Assembly (NCBI GenBank): GCA_016938875.1 | Contig: JAFGTV010000053.1 | Coordinates: forward strand, 1-64,000 | Origin: Paracoccaceae bacterium | GTDB taxonomy: Bacteria; Pseudomonadota; Alphaproteobacteria; Rhodobacterales; Rhodobacteraceae | Direction: 5' to 3' | Length of the DNA: 64,000 nucleotides | Shown here: one piece after another, positions 28,634 to 41,054 of the stretch | How positions within the stretch are numbered: the first letter of the stretch is position 1 | Layout: every line of letters starts with the position of its first letter | Notes under the pieces: generated by a model | Database searches by the model: none | The model's input: only the letters and a program-made list of their open reading frames with translations | What the model was told of the DNA's origin: nothing | Made by a program: the position numbers and the translations under genes

Positions 28634-29032
28634 CTATAGCCAGTCCTGCAGGACGGGAATCAGCGGGATGTCGGCCGCTGGCATCGGATAGTCGCGCAGA
28701 TCGCGCGCGCGCACCCATTTCAACGCCTGCCCCTCATGTCCATGCGGCTGGCCCTGCCATTTGCGGCAGGCAAACAGCGGCATCATCAGATGGAAATCGT
28801 CATAGCTGTGGCTGGCAAAGCTGAGCGGTGCCAGGCAACTGGACCAGGTGTCGATGCCCAGCTCTTCCTTCAGTTCGCGCATCAGCGCGGCCTCGGGGGT
28901 TTCGCCTGGCTCGACCTTGCCACCGGGGAATTCCCACAGACCCGCCATCGACTTGCCCTCGGGGCGCTGGGCCAACAGCACCCGCCCGTCCGCGTCGATC
29001 AGCGCCACCGCGGCGACAAGAACCAGCTTCAT
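28634..29032 (-). CDS. mutT: 8-oxo-dGTP diphosphatase MutT
   Basis: A 132-aa Nudix protein of MutT type: LLAQRPEGKSMAGLWEFPGGK precedes the Nudix box GGKVEPGE...RELKEELGI (residues 37-60). It removes oxidised dGTP from the nucleotide pool. The gene start overlaps the argJ stop by four bases (ATGA), so it is translated with argJ; that pairing is common in Rhodobacteraceae and probably only reflects co-transcription. Confidence 0.92.
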   Translation of the reverse strand: MKLVLVAAVALIDADGRVLLAQRPEGKSMAGLWEFPGGKVEPGETPEAALMRELKEELGIDTWSSCLAPLSFASHSYDDFHLMMPLFACRKWQGQPHGHEGQALKWVRARDLRDYPMPAADIPLIPVLQDWL

Positions 29033-30393
29033 GACCGGTAGTCGGCGTTGATGTCGATATAGCGGTGCGTCAGATCGCAGGTCCAGGCGGTCGCCGTCCC
29101 GGTGCCCAGGCCCAGATCGACCCCGATCACCAGTTCGGCCTGGCGCATGTAGGCGGCACCTGCCTCCTCACAATAGCCAGGCGCAACCCAGCCGTTTTCC
29201 GCCACCAGGATATCGCCGAACCGGATCGACAGGGTGTCGCGATCCGCGCGCGCGCCGGATTTGCCCACGGCCATCACGACGCGGCCCCAGTTGGGATCCT
29301 CGCCCGCGATGGCGGTCTTGACCAGCGGAGAGTTGGCGATCGCCATGGCGACCTTGTGGGCGTCGGCCTTGCTGGCGGCGCCGGTCACGGCGACCTCGAC
29401 GAATTTCGTCGCGCCCTCGCCATCCTTGACGACCTGATGGGCCAGATCCATCATCACGCCCCTCAGCGCGGCGGCAAAGGCCCGACCGGATGTGCTGCGC
29501 AGATCGGTGATCTCGGGGGCCTTGGCCTTGCCCGTCGCGGCCAGCAACAGCGCATCCGAGGTCGAGGTATCGCCATCCACAGTAATGCAGTTAAAGGTCT
29601 CGTCGGTCAGCCGCGACAGCATCCGTTGCAGAACCGGCTGGGCCACCTTGGCGTCGGTAAAGATGTAGACCAGCATGGTCGCCATGTCCGGCGCGATCAT
29701 GCCGGACCCCTTGGCGATCCCGGCGATGCGCACCTCTTGGCCGTCGATGTCCAGCGTTGCGGCTGACCCCTTGGGGAAGGTGTCGGTGGTCATGATCGCG
29801 CGGGCGGCCTGGGGCAGGCCCAGCGGCGACAGATTGGTGGCCAGATCGCCCAGAACGGCGGTGATCCGTTCGTGGGGCAGCGGCTCGCCGATCACGCCGG
29901 TCGAACTGGTGAAAACCCGCCCCTCGGGCACCCCCGCGGCGGCGGCTGTGGCGGTCGTGATGGCATGCACCGCCTCGGCGCCATTTGCCCCGGTAAAGGC
30001 GTTGGCGTTGCCCGAGTTGACCACGATTGCCGCCCCCTGGCGCGGACCCGCGGGTTGGCCGATCTTGGCCTCGCAATCCAGCACGGGGGCTGCGCGTGTG
30101 GCCGAACGGGTAAAGACCCCGGCCATCGCCGTGCCCGGCGCCAGACGCGCCATCATCACGTCCATCCGACCATTATAGCGCACCCCCGCGGCAACGGCGG
30201 CAAACTCGGCCCCGGCGATCACCGGCAGGTCGGGAAACCCGCCCGCAGGGGCCAGTGGCGAGATCGTGGGGCCCGGGCTGGCCGGGGCCGTGCCCACGGC
30301 ATCCAACTCTTTTCGCAACCGCTTGACCTCGCGCTTCAGCGGCTGGAGCTTGGATTTCGCCTTGGTGTCGATTTTTTTCTTGGACTTGGCCAT
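29029..30393 (-). CDS. argJ: Bifunctional ornithine acetyltransferase / N-acetylglutamate synthase
   Basis: Transfers acetyl from N-acetylornithine to glutamate in the arginine cycle. The precursor self-cleaves at the ATML site, between Ala238 and Thr239, to give two subunits; NWGRVVMAVGKSGA and the C-terminal HRYIDINADYRS are conserved. At 454 aa it carries about 40 extra N-terminal residues, Lys-rich and predicted helical (KKKIDTKAKSKLQPLKREVK), before the normal start region ISPLAPAGGFPDLP. The ATG at 30393 has a strong GGAGG site, so the extension is real unless the sequence is in error. Confidence 0.95.
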   Translation of the reverse strand: MAKSKKKIDTKAKSKLQPLKREVKRLRKELDAVGTAPASPGPTISPLAPAGGFPDLPVIAGAEFAAVAAGVRYNGRMDVMMARLAPGTAMAGVFTRSATRAAPVLDCEAKIGQPAGPRQGAAIVVNSGNANAFTGANGAEAVHAITTATAAAAGVPEGRVFTSSTGVIGEPLPHERITAVLGDLATNLSPLGLPQAARAIMTTDTFPKGSAATLDIDGQEVRIAGIAKGSGMIAPDMATMLVYIFTDAKVAQPVLQRMLSRLTDETFNCITVDGDTSTSDALLLAATGKAKAPEITDLRSTSGRAFAAALRGVMMDLAHQVVKDGEGATKFVEVAVTGAASKADAHKVAMAIANSPLVKTAIAGEDPNWGRVVMAVGKSGARADRDTLSIRFGDILVAENGWVAPGYCEEAGAAYMRQAELVIGVDLGLGTGTATAWTCDLTHRYIDINADYRS

Positions 30394-30414
30394 GGGGGCC
30401 TCCGTGATGGGCGG

Positions 30415-31260
30415 CTATTGGCTGAGCAGGTCGCGATCTTTGAGAAGCGCGGGGTCGATTTCAACCTCGGTCCGGGTGACCTCGGCCTTTTCGGTCATCT
30501 CGTTCAGCGCCTTTTCCATGGCTTCGGTCTGGATGCTTTGGATCAGCTCGGCGCGCACGTCGCCCAGGGCGGGGGCGTCTTGCAGACGGGTTTCGTCCAG
30601 CTTGATCACATGCCAGCCGAATTGGGTTTCGATCGGACCTGCCAGGCTGCCCGGTTCCATGCCCAGGATCGCATCCTCAAAGGGTTTGACCATCATGCCG
30701 GCGCTGAACCAGCCCAGATCGCCGCCGTTGGGGCCCGAGGGGCCGGTGGATTTCTCTTTCGCCAGCTCGGCGAAATCGGCGCCTGCCTTCAGCTCGTCCA
30801 GGATGGCGGCGGCCTCTTGCTGGGTTGCGACCAGGATGTGGGCGGCGCGGTATTCCTTGGTGGGTTCGGCATTCCCGTAGATCGCATCATAGGCGGCCTG
30901 CACGGACTCGTCGGTGACGGCCTCCTCGGCGATGCGCGACAGGGCCTCGCCGGCCAGGAACGACCGGCGTTCGTTTTCCAGCGCCAGTTTCGCGCCCAGC
31001 GACAGGTCATCGCCGATGGCGTCCACAACGGCGCTTTGGCGGATCAACTGGTCCAGAACGGCCGTGTAAAGGACATCATCGGGCAGTTGCTGATACTCGT
31101 TGGGCAGCTGGGCACGCAGCACGATCATGTGCCCCAAGGTGATTTCGGTCTTGCCGACCGTGGCCACGACAGTGTTCGCGCTGATCTCTTCGGCGGCCAC
31201 GGGCAGCGCCAGTCCCGCGCTCAGGGCGAGTGCGAGCAACGGTTTGAGGACTTTGGGCAT
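30415..31260 (-). CDS. Periplasmic parvulin-type peptidyl-prolyl isomerase
   Basis: A 281-aa foldase with a signal peptide (1-23, cleavage after PVAA). The parvulin domain at about 136-230 shows RAAHILVATQQEAAAIL, DFAELAKEKSTGPSG and GGDLGWFSAGMMVKPFEDA, with an N-terminal SurA-like helical part. It probably assists folding of exported proteins. Good AAGGAG site before the ATG. Divergent from secA, which fits a shared role in protein export, and upstream of argJ in the same direction. Confidence 0.92.
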   Translation of the reverse strand: MPKVLKPLLALALSAGLALPVAAEEISANTVVATVGKTEITLGHMIVLRAQLPNEYQQLPDDVLYTAVLDQLIRQSAVVDAIGDDLSLGAKLALENERRSFLAGEALSRIAEEAVTDESVQAAYDAIYGNAEPTKEYRAAHILVATQQEAAAILDELKAGADFAELAKEKSTGPSGPNGGDLGWFSAGMMVKPFEDAILGMEPGSLAGPIETQFGWHVIKLDETRLQDAPALGDVRAELIQSIQTEAMEKALNEMTEKAEVTRTEVEIDPALLKDRDLLSQ

Positions 31261-31296
31261 CGGGGCAACTCCTTTCGGCCGCGCGGTAGGGCGACG

Positions 31297-31325
31297 TTGA
31301 CACTATTCTGGTGGCCCCTTACATC
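31297..31325 (+). promoter_or_regulatory. secA promoter
   Basis: A consensus TTGACA (31297-31302) is followed after 17 bases by TACATC (31320-31325). The implied leader to the secA ATG at 31445 is about 115 bases. Confidence 0.5.
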
Positions 31326-31444
31326 GCTTGTGATCATTAGGGCCGAACGCCAATCTCACGGCCAGTTCTATTGGCGCATCGAGGGGTGGGCAAGGCGTCC
31401 TTCGAACAAGATCCTGTCAGATACGCATCCGCCGCGGGGAAAAC

Positions 31445-34168
<2,724 letters not shown>

Positions 34169-34273
34169 GCCTTATTCCCGGACCCAAGGCCTGAAATCCC
34201 CCACATCCGCGCCACGTCTTCGCCCGGTTCGCAAACTAACCTGCCCTCAGGAAACCTCTGGCAGGAGTCTGTC

Positions 34274-35290
34274 ATGAACCGCAAAAGACAACTGTTGGCG
34301 ATCGGTGTGTGCGTGGTCACGGTCATCGCGTCGGGAAAATACATGGAACTGGGACAGCATCCATCTGCGCCCGAACAGGCCAGCTCTGCCCCCGCTTTCG
34401 CGCCCGCCACCAAGATCTACGGTTTGAAAAAGGTGACGCCGCTGGCCGCGCGCGCCAGCAACGATCCCGTGGCCGTGCCGACCCGTGCGGCGCTGCCCGA
34501 TCTGCCCAAGGATCCCGAGGTTGCTGTTGTTCTGCCCGCGGCCACCGTCCCGACAGAGATCCGCGCCATGCCGCGTTCTGAACCGATGCTGGCCGCCCTT
34601 TTGTCCGAGGGCGAGCGGTTTGGCGCCTCAGGCCTGCCCTGCGGCCCGAGCCTGGAGGCCGCACCCGCTGTGCAGGGGATGGCCCGGCTCAGCATCTCAG
34701 CGCCCTGCCAACCTGACAGCCTGGTAACCGTCACCCACGACATGATGTCGTTCACGGTTGCCACCGACCCCATGGGGCTGGCCTCTGTCACGGTGCCGGC
34801 ATTTGCCGATGTCGCGGTCTTCCTGGCAGAGTTCCCCGACGGCACGACCATGTCGCGCGCCGTCGCCGTGCCCGAGGCCGCGGATATCACCCGCGTGGCC
34901 TTGCAGACCCAAGGCGCGAGCGGAATGCTGTTGCACGCGTATGAGGATGGGGCCAGCTATGGCGATCCGGGCCATGTTTGGGCCGGTGCGCCCCGCGGAA
35001 ATGGTGCGCGCGGGTCCATGACACAGCTGGGTGATCCAATGTTCGACGGGGGCCGGTCGGTTCAGGTCTATTCCGCGCCGGCCGACCTGCATGCACTGCG
35101 CCTGTCGGTCGAGGTCGAGGTGAACGCCGCCAATTGTGGCCGCGATGTCGAGGCAGAGACGCTGTTCCCGGATGCCGATGGCCAGACCCTGACGCGGCGC
35201 CTGGTGCTGGATGTGCCCGACTGTGACGCGCTGGGTGAATTTCTGGTGTTGAAAAACCTGCCCCAAGACCGGACACTTGCCGGCAAGTGA
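34274..35290 (+). CDS. Membrane-anchored protein of unknown function
   Basis: A 338-aa protein with an N-terminal signal anchor (LLAIGVCVVTVIAS, residues 8-21) and a Pro/Ala-rich linker to about residue 100, then a beta-rich periplasmic domain (about 125-335) with two conserved-looking Cys pairs (GLPCGP and APCQPD; NCGRD and VPDCDA) that may form disulfides. I do not recognise the family. AGGAG lies eight bases before the ATG. It sits between secA and the PstS/OmpA-like gene, 21 bases upstream of the latter, so the two are probably co-transcribed and both act in the periplasm. It is sometimes labelled translocase in databases, probably only from its neighbour. Confidence 0.75.
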   Translation: MNRKRQLLAIGVCVVTVIASGKYMELGQHPSAPEQASSAPAFAPATKIYGLKKVTPLAARASNDPVAVPTRAALPDLPKDPEVAVVLPAATVPTEIRAMPRSEPMLAALLSEGERFGASGLPCGPSLEAAPAVQGMARLSISAPCQPDSLVTVTHDMMSFTVATDPMGLASVTVPAFADVAVFLAEFPDGTTMSRAVAVPEAADITRVALQTQGASGMLLHAYEDGASYGDPGHVWAGAPRGNGARGSMTQLGDPMFDGGRSVQVYSAPADLHALRLSVEVEVNAANCGRDVEAETLFPDADGQTLTRRLVLDVPDCDALGEFLVLKNLPQDRTLAGK

Positions 35291-35311
35291 CCTGATCCGG
35301 TTTTTGCTGAC

Positions 35312-36871
35312 ATGCGCATTTTTCCCTACGCGGCGGCCCTCGCCGCGTTTTTTCATCTGGCCTTGGGCGCCCCGGCGTCGGCGCAGGATGTTACGCTGAC
35401 CTCGCGGGATGGCGCGGTTCAGATCACCGGGACGCTGACCAGTTTCGACGGCGAATTCTACCGGGTGGACACGGTCTATGGCCCGCTGGTGCTGGATGGG
35501 CAGGGGGTGATCTGCACCGGCCCCGGTTGTCCCGACATGGAGGCCTATATCGCCCGGTTCCGCCTGTCCGGGGCCCCTGCGCTGGGCCAGGTTCTGATGC
35601 CCGCCCTGATCGAGGCCTATGCCGCCCAGCGGGGCCTGTCGGTCAGTCGCAACGACGCCGGGCCGGGCGCGCAAACCTTTGTTTTGGCCGAGCGCGAGGC
35701 GGGGAATACCGTGGCCGAAATCGGCCTTGCGGTCAGCAGCACCGACGAAGGGTTTGCCGATCTCGTGGCCGAAGAGGCCGATATCGTCATGGCTGCGCGC
35801 GAGATCCGCGCCGAAGAGATCCGCCGCGGGCAAGAGGCCGACCTGGGCGACCTGTCCGATCCCGCCCGGCGCTATGTCGTGGCGCTGGATGCAATCGTGC
35901 CCGTCGTGGCGCCCGGTCAGCCGGTCAAGGAGATGGCGATAGCCGATCTGATCGCCATCCTGAAGGGGCAGATCGTCGATTGGGGGCCTCTGGGTGGGCC
36001 GGATGCACCGATATCGCTGCACCTTTTGGGGCGGGGAAACGGGCTGCAACAGGCGGTGGTCGGCCGTCTGTTGCGCGGGGCGGTTCCACTGGCCGAGGCC
36101 CTGCGCCATGACAGCCCGTCCGAGATGGCGCAGGCCGTGGTGCGCGATCCGCTGGGGCTGGGCGTCACACGATTCTCGGCGCTGGGCGGGGCGGAGCAGT
36201 TGCCGTTGGTGGGCGGCTGCGGGATGCGCCTGATCGCCGACCGACGGACGATCAAGACTGAGGATTACCCCTTTGTCGCGCCGCTGTTTTTGTATACCCC
36301 GGCGCGGCGGCTGCCGCTATTTGCGCGCGAATTCATCGACTACATGGCCTCGCCGGGGGCGCAGCTGGTGATCCGGCGCGCCGGGTTCGTCGATCAGTTG
36401 CGCGAACGGATCCCGATGGCCCAGCAGGGCGAGCGTCTGGCGCAGGCGATTGCCCAGGCCGGGCCCGAGGTGCCGCTGGAGGAGTTGCAGCGCCTGGTCG
36501 CCGTTTTGTCGGGGGCGTCGCGGCTGACGAGCACGTTCCGGTTCCGCACCGGTGGCTCGACCGAGCTGGACGCCCAGTCCTATGGAAACATCGGCGCGCT
36601 GGCCCGCGCGTTGGAGGCGGGGCTGTTCGATGGGCGAGAGGTGATCTTTGTCGGCTTCAGCGACGGGGCCGGGCCCGCCGAGGTCAACAAGCGCATCGCC
36701 CAACGTCGGGCCGAGGCGGTCCGCGACGCGGTGCGGGTGGCCGCAACCGCGGCGGATCATACGCGCATCACCCTGCGGGTAGAGGCCTTTGGCGAGGCGC
36801 TGCCGATGGCCTGTGACCAAAGCGATTGGGGCGGGCTGATCAACCGCCGGGTCGAGGTCTGGCTGCGCTGA
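35312..36871 (+). CDS. PstS-like solute-binding domain fused to an OmpA domain
   Basis: A 519-aa exported protein: signal peptide 1-24 (ASA-QD), a phosphate-binding-protein-like domain at about 80-370 (DPLGLGVTRFSALGGAEQLPL is typical of PstS lobes) and a C-terminal OmpA-like peptidoglycan-binding domain at about 395-519 (FVGFSDGAGPAEVNKRIAQ, RRAEAVRDAV). It would hold a ligand-binding module at the cell wall. No pst transport genes are near, so uptake is unlikely; ligand sensing or cell-wall anchoring is inferred. It ends eight bases before convergent radC. Confidence 0.85.
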   Translation: MRIFPYAAALAAFFHLALGAPASAQDVTLTSRDGAVQITGTLTSFDGEFYRVDTVYGPLVLDGQGVICTGPGCPDMEAYIARFRLSGAPALGQVLMPALIEAYAAQRGLSVSRNDAGPGAQTFVLAEREAGNTVAEIGLAVSSTDEGFADLVAEEADIVMAAREIRAEEIRRGQEADLGDLSDPARRYVVALDAIVPVVAPGQPVKEMAIADLIAILKGQIVDWGPLGGPDAPISLHLLGRGNGLQQAVVGRLLRGAVPLAEALRHDSPSEMAQAVVRDPLGLGVTRFSALGGAEQLPLVGGCGMRLIADRRTIKTEDYPFVAPLFLYTPARRLPLFAREFIDYMASPGAQLVIRRAGFVDQLRERIPMAQQGERLAQAIAQAGPEVPLEELQRLVAVLSGASRLTSTFRFRTGGSTELDAQSYGNIGALARALEAGLFDGREVIFVGFSDGAGPAEVNKRIAQRRAEAVRDAVRVAATAADHTRITLRVEAFGEALPMACDQSDWGGLINRRVEVWLR

Positions 36872-36879
36872 ACCGGGGG

Positions 36880-37686
36880 CTAAAGATATCCCTCGGCACG
36901 AAAGCTCAGCTCGCGCGCGCGGCCCACGATGATGTGGTCATGCAGCACCAGCGCCAGCGCAGCACAGGCGGTGTCGATCTGTTCGGTCATGGTGATATCG
37001 GCCTGGGACGGCGTGGGATCGCCCGAGGGGTGGTTGTGCACCAGGATCAGGGCCGAAGCATTCAGTTCCAGCGCACGTTTGACAACCTCGCGCGGGTAGA
37101 CGGGCACATGATCGACGGTGCCGCGGGCCTGTTCCTCGTCCGCGATCAGCACATTCTTTCGGTCCAGGAACAACACGCGGAACTGTTCCGTTTCGCGGTG
37201 CGCCATCGTGGTGCGGCAATAGTCCAAAAGCGCGTCCCAGCCTGACAGCACCGGACGGCCCAGCACGCGGGCGCGCGCCAGCCTGTGGGCCGCGGCCTCG
37301 ACCAGCTTCAGTTCCACCAGGACCGAGTCGCCGACGCCCTTGACCTCGGTCAGGCGGGGGGGCGGGGCGGACAAGACGCCGTTGAAATCGCCGAAACGGT
37401 CCAGCAAGGCGCGGGCCAGCGGTTTCACGTCCTGCCGGGGCAGGGCGCGAAACAGGACCATTTCCAACAGTTCGTAATCGGGCATGGCCGTGGCGCCGCC
37501 GTCCATGAACCGGGCGCGCAGGCGTTTTCGGTGGTCGCGCAGGTAGGACGGCAGCCGCGCGCCGGCCGCCAGAGGGGCGGGGGCAGGCGGCTGATGAGGG
37601 GGCGCGGATGGGACGGCCACCGCCCCCTCAGCCGCGAAAAGCGGCAGGGGCGGTTCGGCCAGGGGGGTATGTGAACGCGGGCGCAT
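36880..37686 (-). CDS. radC: RadC family JAMM-domain protein
   Basis: A 268-aa RadC/MPN+ protein. The metal motif HNHPSGDPTPSQAD (His217, His219, Asp230) is complete, so it should be a zinc metalloprotease or isopeptidase-like enzyme; the old assignment to DNA repair is doubtful. A helix-hairpin-helix segment precedes it (LTEVKGVGDSVLVELKLVEA). The first 45 residues are Pro/Ala-rich and low in complexity. Downstream of dnaJ on the same strand with 58 bp between. Confidence 0.92.
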   Translation of the reverse strand: MRPRSHTPLAEPPLPLFAAEGAVAVPSAPPHQPPAPAPLAAGARLPSYLRDHRKRLRARFMDGGATAMPDYELLEMVLFRALPRQDVKPLARALLDRFGDFNGVLSAPPPRLTEVKGVGDSVLVELKLVEAAAHRLARARVLGRPVLSGWDALLDYCRTTMAHRETEQFRVLFLDRKNVLIADEEQARGTVDHVPVYPREVVKRALELNASALILVHNHPSGDPTPSQADITMTEQIDTACAALALVLHDHIIVGRARELSFRAEGYL

Positions 37687-37726
37687 GGCCCAACCCTAGG
37701 CACCTTATGCTGAACGAAGGGTTAAC

Positions 37727-37742
37727 ACCCCAAAACCGGGGT
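37727..37742 (-). terminator. Weak hairpin after dnaJ
   Basis: ACCCC (37727-37731) and GGGGT (37738-37742) flank a six-base loop just after the dnaJ stop. The stem is short and there is no T-run, so termination is uncertain. Confidence 0.3.
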
Positions 37743-37744
37743 TG

Positions 37745-38893
37745 TCAGCTTTTCATGCCATCCCAAAAGCCGCGCACTTTCTTGAAAAAGGTCGAGCCCT
37801 CGGGATTGTTCTCTTCGCTGAGCTCTTCGAACTCGCGCAGCAGCTCTTTCTGACGGGCGGTCAGGTTGACCGGCGTTTCCACGGCCAGTTCGATGAACAT
37901 ATCGCCCTGTCCACCGCCCCGCAGCCCCGGCATTCCCTTGCCGCGCAGGCGCATCTGGCGACCCGATTGGCTGCCCGAGGGTACCTTTACCCGCGAACGG
38001 CCGCCGTCGATCGTCGGCACCTCGATCTCGCCGCCCAGTGCTGCGGCGGCCATCGACACCGGCACGCGGCAGAACAAATTCAGTCCCTCGCGCTCAAAGA
38101 GCGCATGGGGCGCCACCTCGATAAAGATATAAAGATCGCCCGCGGGTCCGCCGCGCAGGCCCGCCTCGCCCTCGCCAGCCAGGCGGATGCGGGTGCCGGT
38201 TTCGACGCCAGCGGGGATGTTGACCGACAGGGCGCGGTCTTTCTCTACACGACCGGCGCCACCGCAGGCCTTGCAGGGGTTCTTGATGATCTGGCCCGCG
38301 CCGCCACAGGTGGGACAGGTGCGTTCCACGGTGAAAAAGCCCTGCTGGGCGCGCACCTTGCCCATGCCAGAGCAGGTCGGGCAGGTGCTGGGTTCCGATC
38401 CGCCCTCTGCGCCGGTGCCGTTGCACACATCGCAGGCGACCGAACCGGGCACCTTGATCATCTTTTGCAGCCCTGCATGGGCCTCTTCGAGGGTCACGCG
38501 CAGGTTATAGCGCAGGTCCGACCCGCGGCTGGCGCGCTGACGCCCACCGGGCCCGGCACCGCCACCCATGAAGTCCCCGAAAAGATCGTCGAACACGTTG
38601 GAAAAGGCCGAGGCGAAATCGCCCTGACCGTATCCCTGACCGGGACGCGGACCGCCGCCCATGCCCCCCTCGAATGCCGCATGGCCATAGCGGTCATAGG
38701 CGGCCTTCTTGTCGGGATCCTTGAGTATTTCGTAGGCCTCGTTGATCTCTTTGAACTGCGACTCGGCCTGCGGGTTGTCCGCGTTGCGATCGGGGTGCAG
38801 TTCCTTGGCCTTTTTGCGATAGGCCTTTTTCAACTCGTCGGCCGAGGCGCCACGACCCAGTCCAAGAACCTCGTAGAAATCGCGCTTTGACAT
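37745..38893 (-). CDS. dnaJ: Chaperone protein DnaJ
   Basis: Co-chaperone that stimulates DnaK ATPase and delivers substrates. J-domain with HPD at residues 33-35, a Gly-rich region ([16 protein letters not shown]), four zinc motifs ([32 protein letters not shown]) and the C-terminal substrate domain, total 382 aa. Follows dnaK after 72 bases that contain a strong hairpin. Confidence 0.98.
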   Translation of the reverse strand: MSKRDFYEVLGLGRGASADELKKAYRKKAKELHPDRNADNPQAESQFKEINEAYEILKDPDKKAAYDRYGHAAFEGGMGGGPRPGQGYGQGDFASAFSNVFDDLFGDFMGGGAGPGGRQRASRGSDLRYNLRVTLEEAHAGLQKMIKVPGSVACDVCNGTGAEGGSEPSTCPTCSGMGKVRAQQGFFTVERTCPTCGGAGQIIKNPCKACGGAGRVEKDRALSVNIPAGVETGTRIRLAGEGEAGLRGGPAGDLYIFIEVAPHALFEREGLNLFCRVPVSMAAAALGGEIEVPTIDGGRSRVKVPSGSQSGRQMRLRGKGMPGLRGGGQGDMFIELAVETPVNLTARQKELLREFEELSEENNPEGSTFFKKVRGFWDGMKS

Positions 38894-38920
38894 CAGCTGC
38901 CCTTTTGTCGGGAACGCGCG

Positions 38921-38946
38921 GGCCGGCCCGGTTTCCCGGGCCGGCC
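38921..38946 (-). promoter_or_regulatory. Strong dnaK-dnaJ intergenic hairpin
   Basis: An 11-base perfect stem (38921-38931 with 38936-38946) closes on a four-base loop in the dnaK-dnaJ gap. With no T-run it is unlikely to be a full terminator; it may protect the dnaK 3' end or reduce dnaJ expression relative to dnaK. Confidence 0.7.
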
Positions 38947-38965
38947 GCTTGTGTTCACATCGCGC

Positions 38966-40882
38966 TTACGAGCGCTTGTCGTCATCCAGATCCTCGAACT
39001 CGGCGTCGACGATGTCCTCGTCCACACCGCTGGGCTCATCCGAGGGCTCGGCATCGGCCTCGCCGGCGCTTTCCTGCTGGGCTTTGTAGATCGCCTCGCC
39101 CAGCTTCATCGCGGCTTCGGACACGTTCTGGATGCCGCCCTTGATCTTGCCGACATCGTTGGTTTCCAGCGTGTCGTTCAGCGCGGCAATGGCCAGTTCG
39201 ATCACCTCGACGGTCGAGGGGTCGACCTTGTCGCCATGCTCTGCCACCGATTTCTCGGTCGAGTGGATCAGGCTTTCGGCCTGGTTGCGGGTTTCCACCA
39301 GTTCGCGGCGATCCTTGTCGGCCTCGGCGTTGGCCTCGGCCTCTTTGACCATCTTTTCGATGTCCTCGTCGGACAGACCGCCCGAAGCCTGGATCGTGAT
39401 CTGGTGTTCCTTGCCAGTGCCCTTGTCCTTGGCGGACACCGACACGATGCCGTTGGCGTCGATGTCAAAGGTCACCTCGATCTGGGGCATGCCGCGCGGG
39501 GCCGGCGGGATGTCCTCGAGGTTGAACTGGCCCAGCATCTTGTTGTCGGACGCCATTTCCCGTTCGCCCTGGAACACCCGGATCGTCACCGCCGACTGGT
39601 TGTCCTCGGCGGTCGAGAAGATCTGGCTCTTCTTGGTGGGGATCGTGGTGTTGCGGTCGATCAGGCGGGTAAAGACGCCGCCCAGGGTTTCGATCCCCAG
39701 CGACAGCGGGGTGACATCCAGCAGAACCACGTCCTTGACGTCGCCTTGCAGAACGCCGGCCTGGATCGCGGCACCCATGGCCACGACCTCATCGGGGTTG
39801 ACGCCCTTGTGCGGCTCTTTCCCAAAGAACTTGGTCACCTCTTCCATGACGCGGGGCATGCGGGTCATGCCGCCGACCAGAACCACCTCGTCGATATCCG
39901 AGGTCGACAGACCGGCATCCTTCAGCGCGGCCTGGCACGGCTTGATCGAGTTCTTGATCAGGTCGGACACCAGGCTTTCCAGCTTGGCGCGGGTCAGCTT
40001 CATCACCATGTGCAGCGGCGTGCCAGAGTCCTTGTCCATCGAGATGAACGGCTGGTTGATCTCGGTCTGGGACGAAGAGGACAGTTCGATCTTGGCCTTT
40101 TCGGCGGCCTCTTTCAGGCGCTGCAGGGCCATCTTGTCCTTGGACAGATCGACGCCGTGCTCCTTTTTGAACTCGTCGGCCAGGTAGGCGACGATGCGCA
40201 TGTCGAAATCTTCGCCGCCCAGGAACGTGTCCCCGTTGGTGGATTTCACCTCGAACAGGCCATCGTCGATTTCCAGGATGGTGATGTCGAAGGTCCCGCC
40301 GCCCAGGTCATAGACCGCGATGGTGCGGGTTTCTTTCTTGTCCAGACCATAGGCCAGCGCGGCCGCGGTCGGCTCGTTGATGATGCGCAGCACCTCGAGG
40401 CCGGCAATCTTGCCGGCATCCTTGGTCGCCTGACGCTGGGCGTCGTTGAAATAGGCGGGCACGGTGATGACGGCCTGGGTGACTTCTTCGCCAAGATAGC
40501 TCTCGGCGGTTTCCTTCATCTTTTGCAGGATAAAGGCCGAGACCTGGCTGGGGCTGTATTTCTCGCCCTTGACCTCGACCCAGGCATCGCCGTTGCCGCC
40601 ATCCACGATGGAATAGGGAACGTGCTTTTTGTCCTTGGTCACTTCGGGGTCGTCGGCCCGGCGCCCGATCAGGCGCTTGACGGCAAAGATGGTGTTGTCG
40701 GGGTTGGTGACGGCCTGCCGCTTGGCGGGCTGGCCGACCAGACGTTCGTTGTCGGTAAAGGCGACGATAGAGGGCGTCGTGCGCGCACCCTCGGCATTCT
40801 CGATCACGCGCGGCTGGGCGCCGTCCATGATGGCGACGCAGGAATTGGTCGTTCCAAGGTCGATCCCGATGACTTTGGCCAT
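38966..40882 (-). CDS. dnaK: Chaperone protein DnaK (Hsp70)
   Basis: ATP-dependent chaperone. N-terminal [12 protein letters not shown] and the phosphate loop [12 protein letters not shown] are present, followed by the substrate-binding domain and the C-terminal tail [11 protein letters not shown]. At 638 aa the length is typical. A heat-shock-like promoter lies about 110-135 bases upstream. Operon with dnaJ. Confidence 0.98.
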   Translation of the reverse strand: MAKVIGIDLGTTNSCVAIMDGAQPRVIENAEGARTTPSIVAFTDNERLVGQPAKRQAVTNPDNTIFAVKRLIGRRADDPEVTKDKKHVPYSIVDGGNGDAWVEVKGEKYSPSQVSAFILQKMKETAESYLGEEVTQAVITVPAYFNDAQRQATKDAGKIAGLEVLRIINEPTAAALAYGLDKKETRTIAVYDLGGGTFDITILEIDDGLFEVKSTNGDTFLGGEDFDMRIVAYLADEFKKEHGVDLSKDKMALQRLKEAAEKAKIELSSSSQTEINQPFISMDKDSGTPLHMVMKLTRAKLESLVSDLIKNSIKPCQAALKDAGLSTSDIDEVVLVGGMTRMPRVMEEVTKFFGKEPHKGVNPDEVVAMGAAIQAGVLQGDVKDVVLLDVTPLSLGIETLGGVFTRLIDRNTTIPTKKSQIFSTAEDNQSAVTIRVFQGEREMASDNKMLGQFNLEDIPPAPRGMPQIEVTFDIDANGIVSVSAKDKGTGKEHQITIQASGGLSDEDIEKMVKEAEANAEADKDRRELVETRNQAESLIHSTEKSVAEHGDKVDPSTVEVIELAIAALNDTLETNDVGKIKGGIQNVSEAAMKLGEAIYKAQQESAGEADAEPSDEPSGVDEDIVDAEFEDLDDDKRS

Positions 40883-40990
40883 GTGTGTTACCTCTTCTTC
40901 GGCGATGTTGTGGGGTGCAGGCCCTGAAAAGGCCCCTGCCCCCCGATCCCAAACGGGTCAGGAAGGATCCCCTGGCCCGTGTCTTGGGGG

Positions 40991-41019
40991 TATATAAGGA
41001 GGGGTCCATGACCCTGCAA
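40991..41019 (-). promoter_or_regulatory. Probable dnaK promoter (heat-shock type)
   Basis: On the minus strand TTGCAG (41014-41019), preceded by C to give CTTG, is followed after 17 bases by TATATA (40991-40996), preceded by CCTCCT. CTTG and C-rich -10 flanks resemble alphaproteobacterial sigma-32 promoters. Assigned by inspection. Confidence 0.55.
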
Positions 41020-41054
41020 GCCGCGTAAATGACAGAAATGTGAGGTTCCCGGCC

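Noticed and set aside
41009-41029. Tiny reading frame (MTLQAA) with perfect AAGGAGG upstream, ahead of alkB
   Set aside because: The AAGGAGG is the complement of the CCTCCTT flank of the dnaK -10 region on the other strand, and no plus-strand promoter is visible. Probably coincidental.
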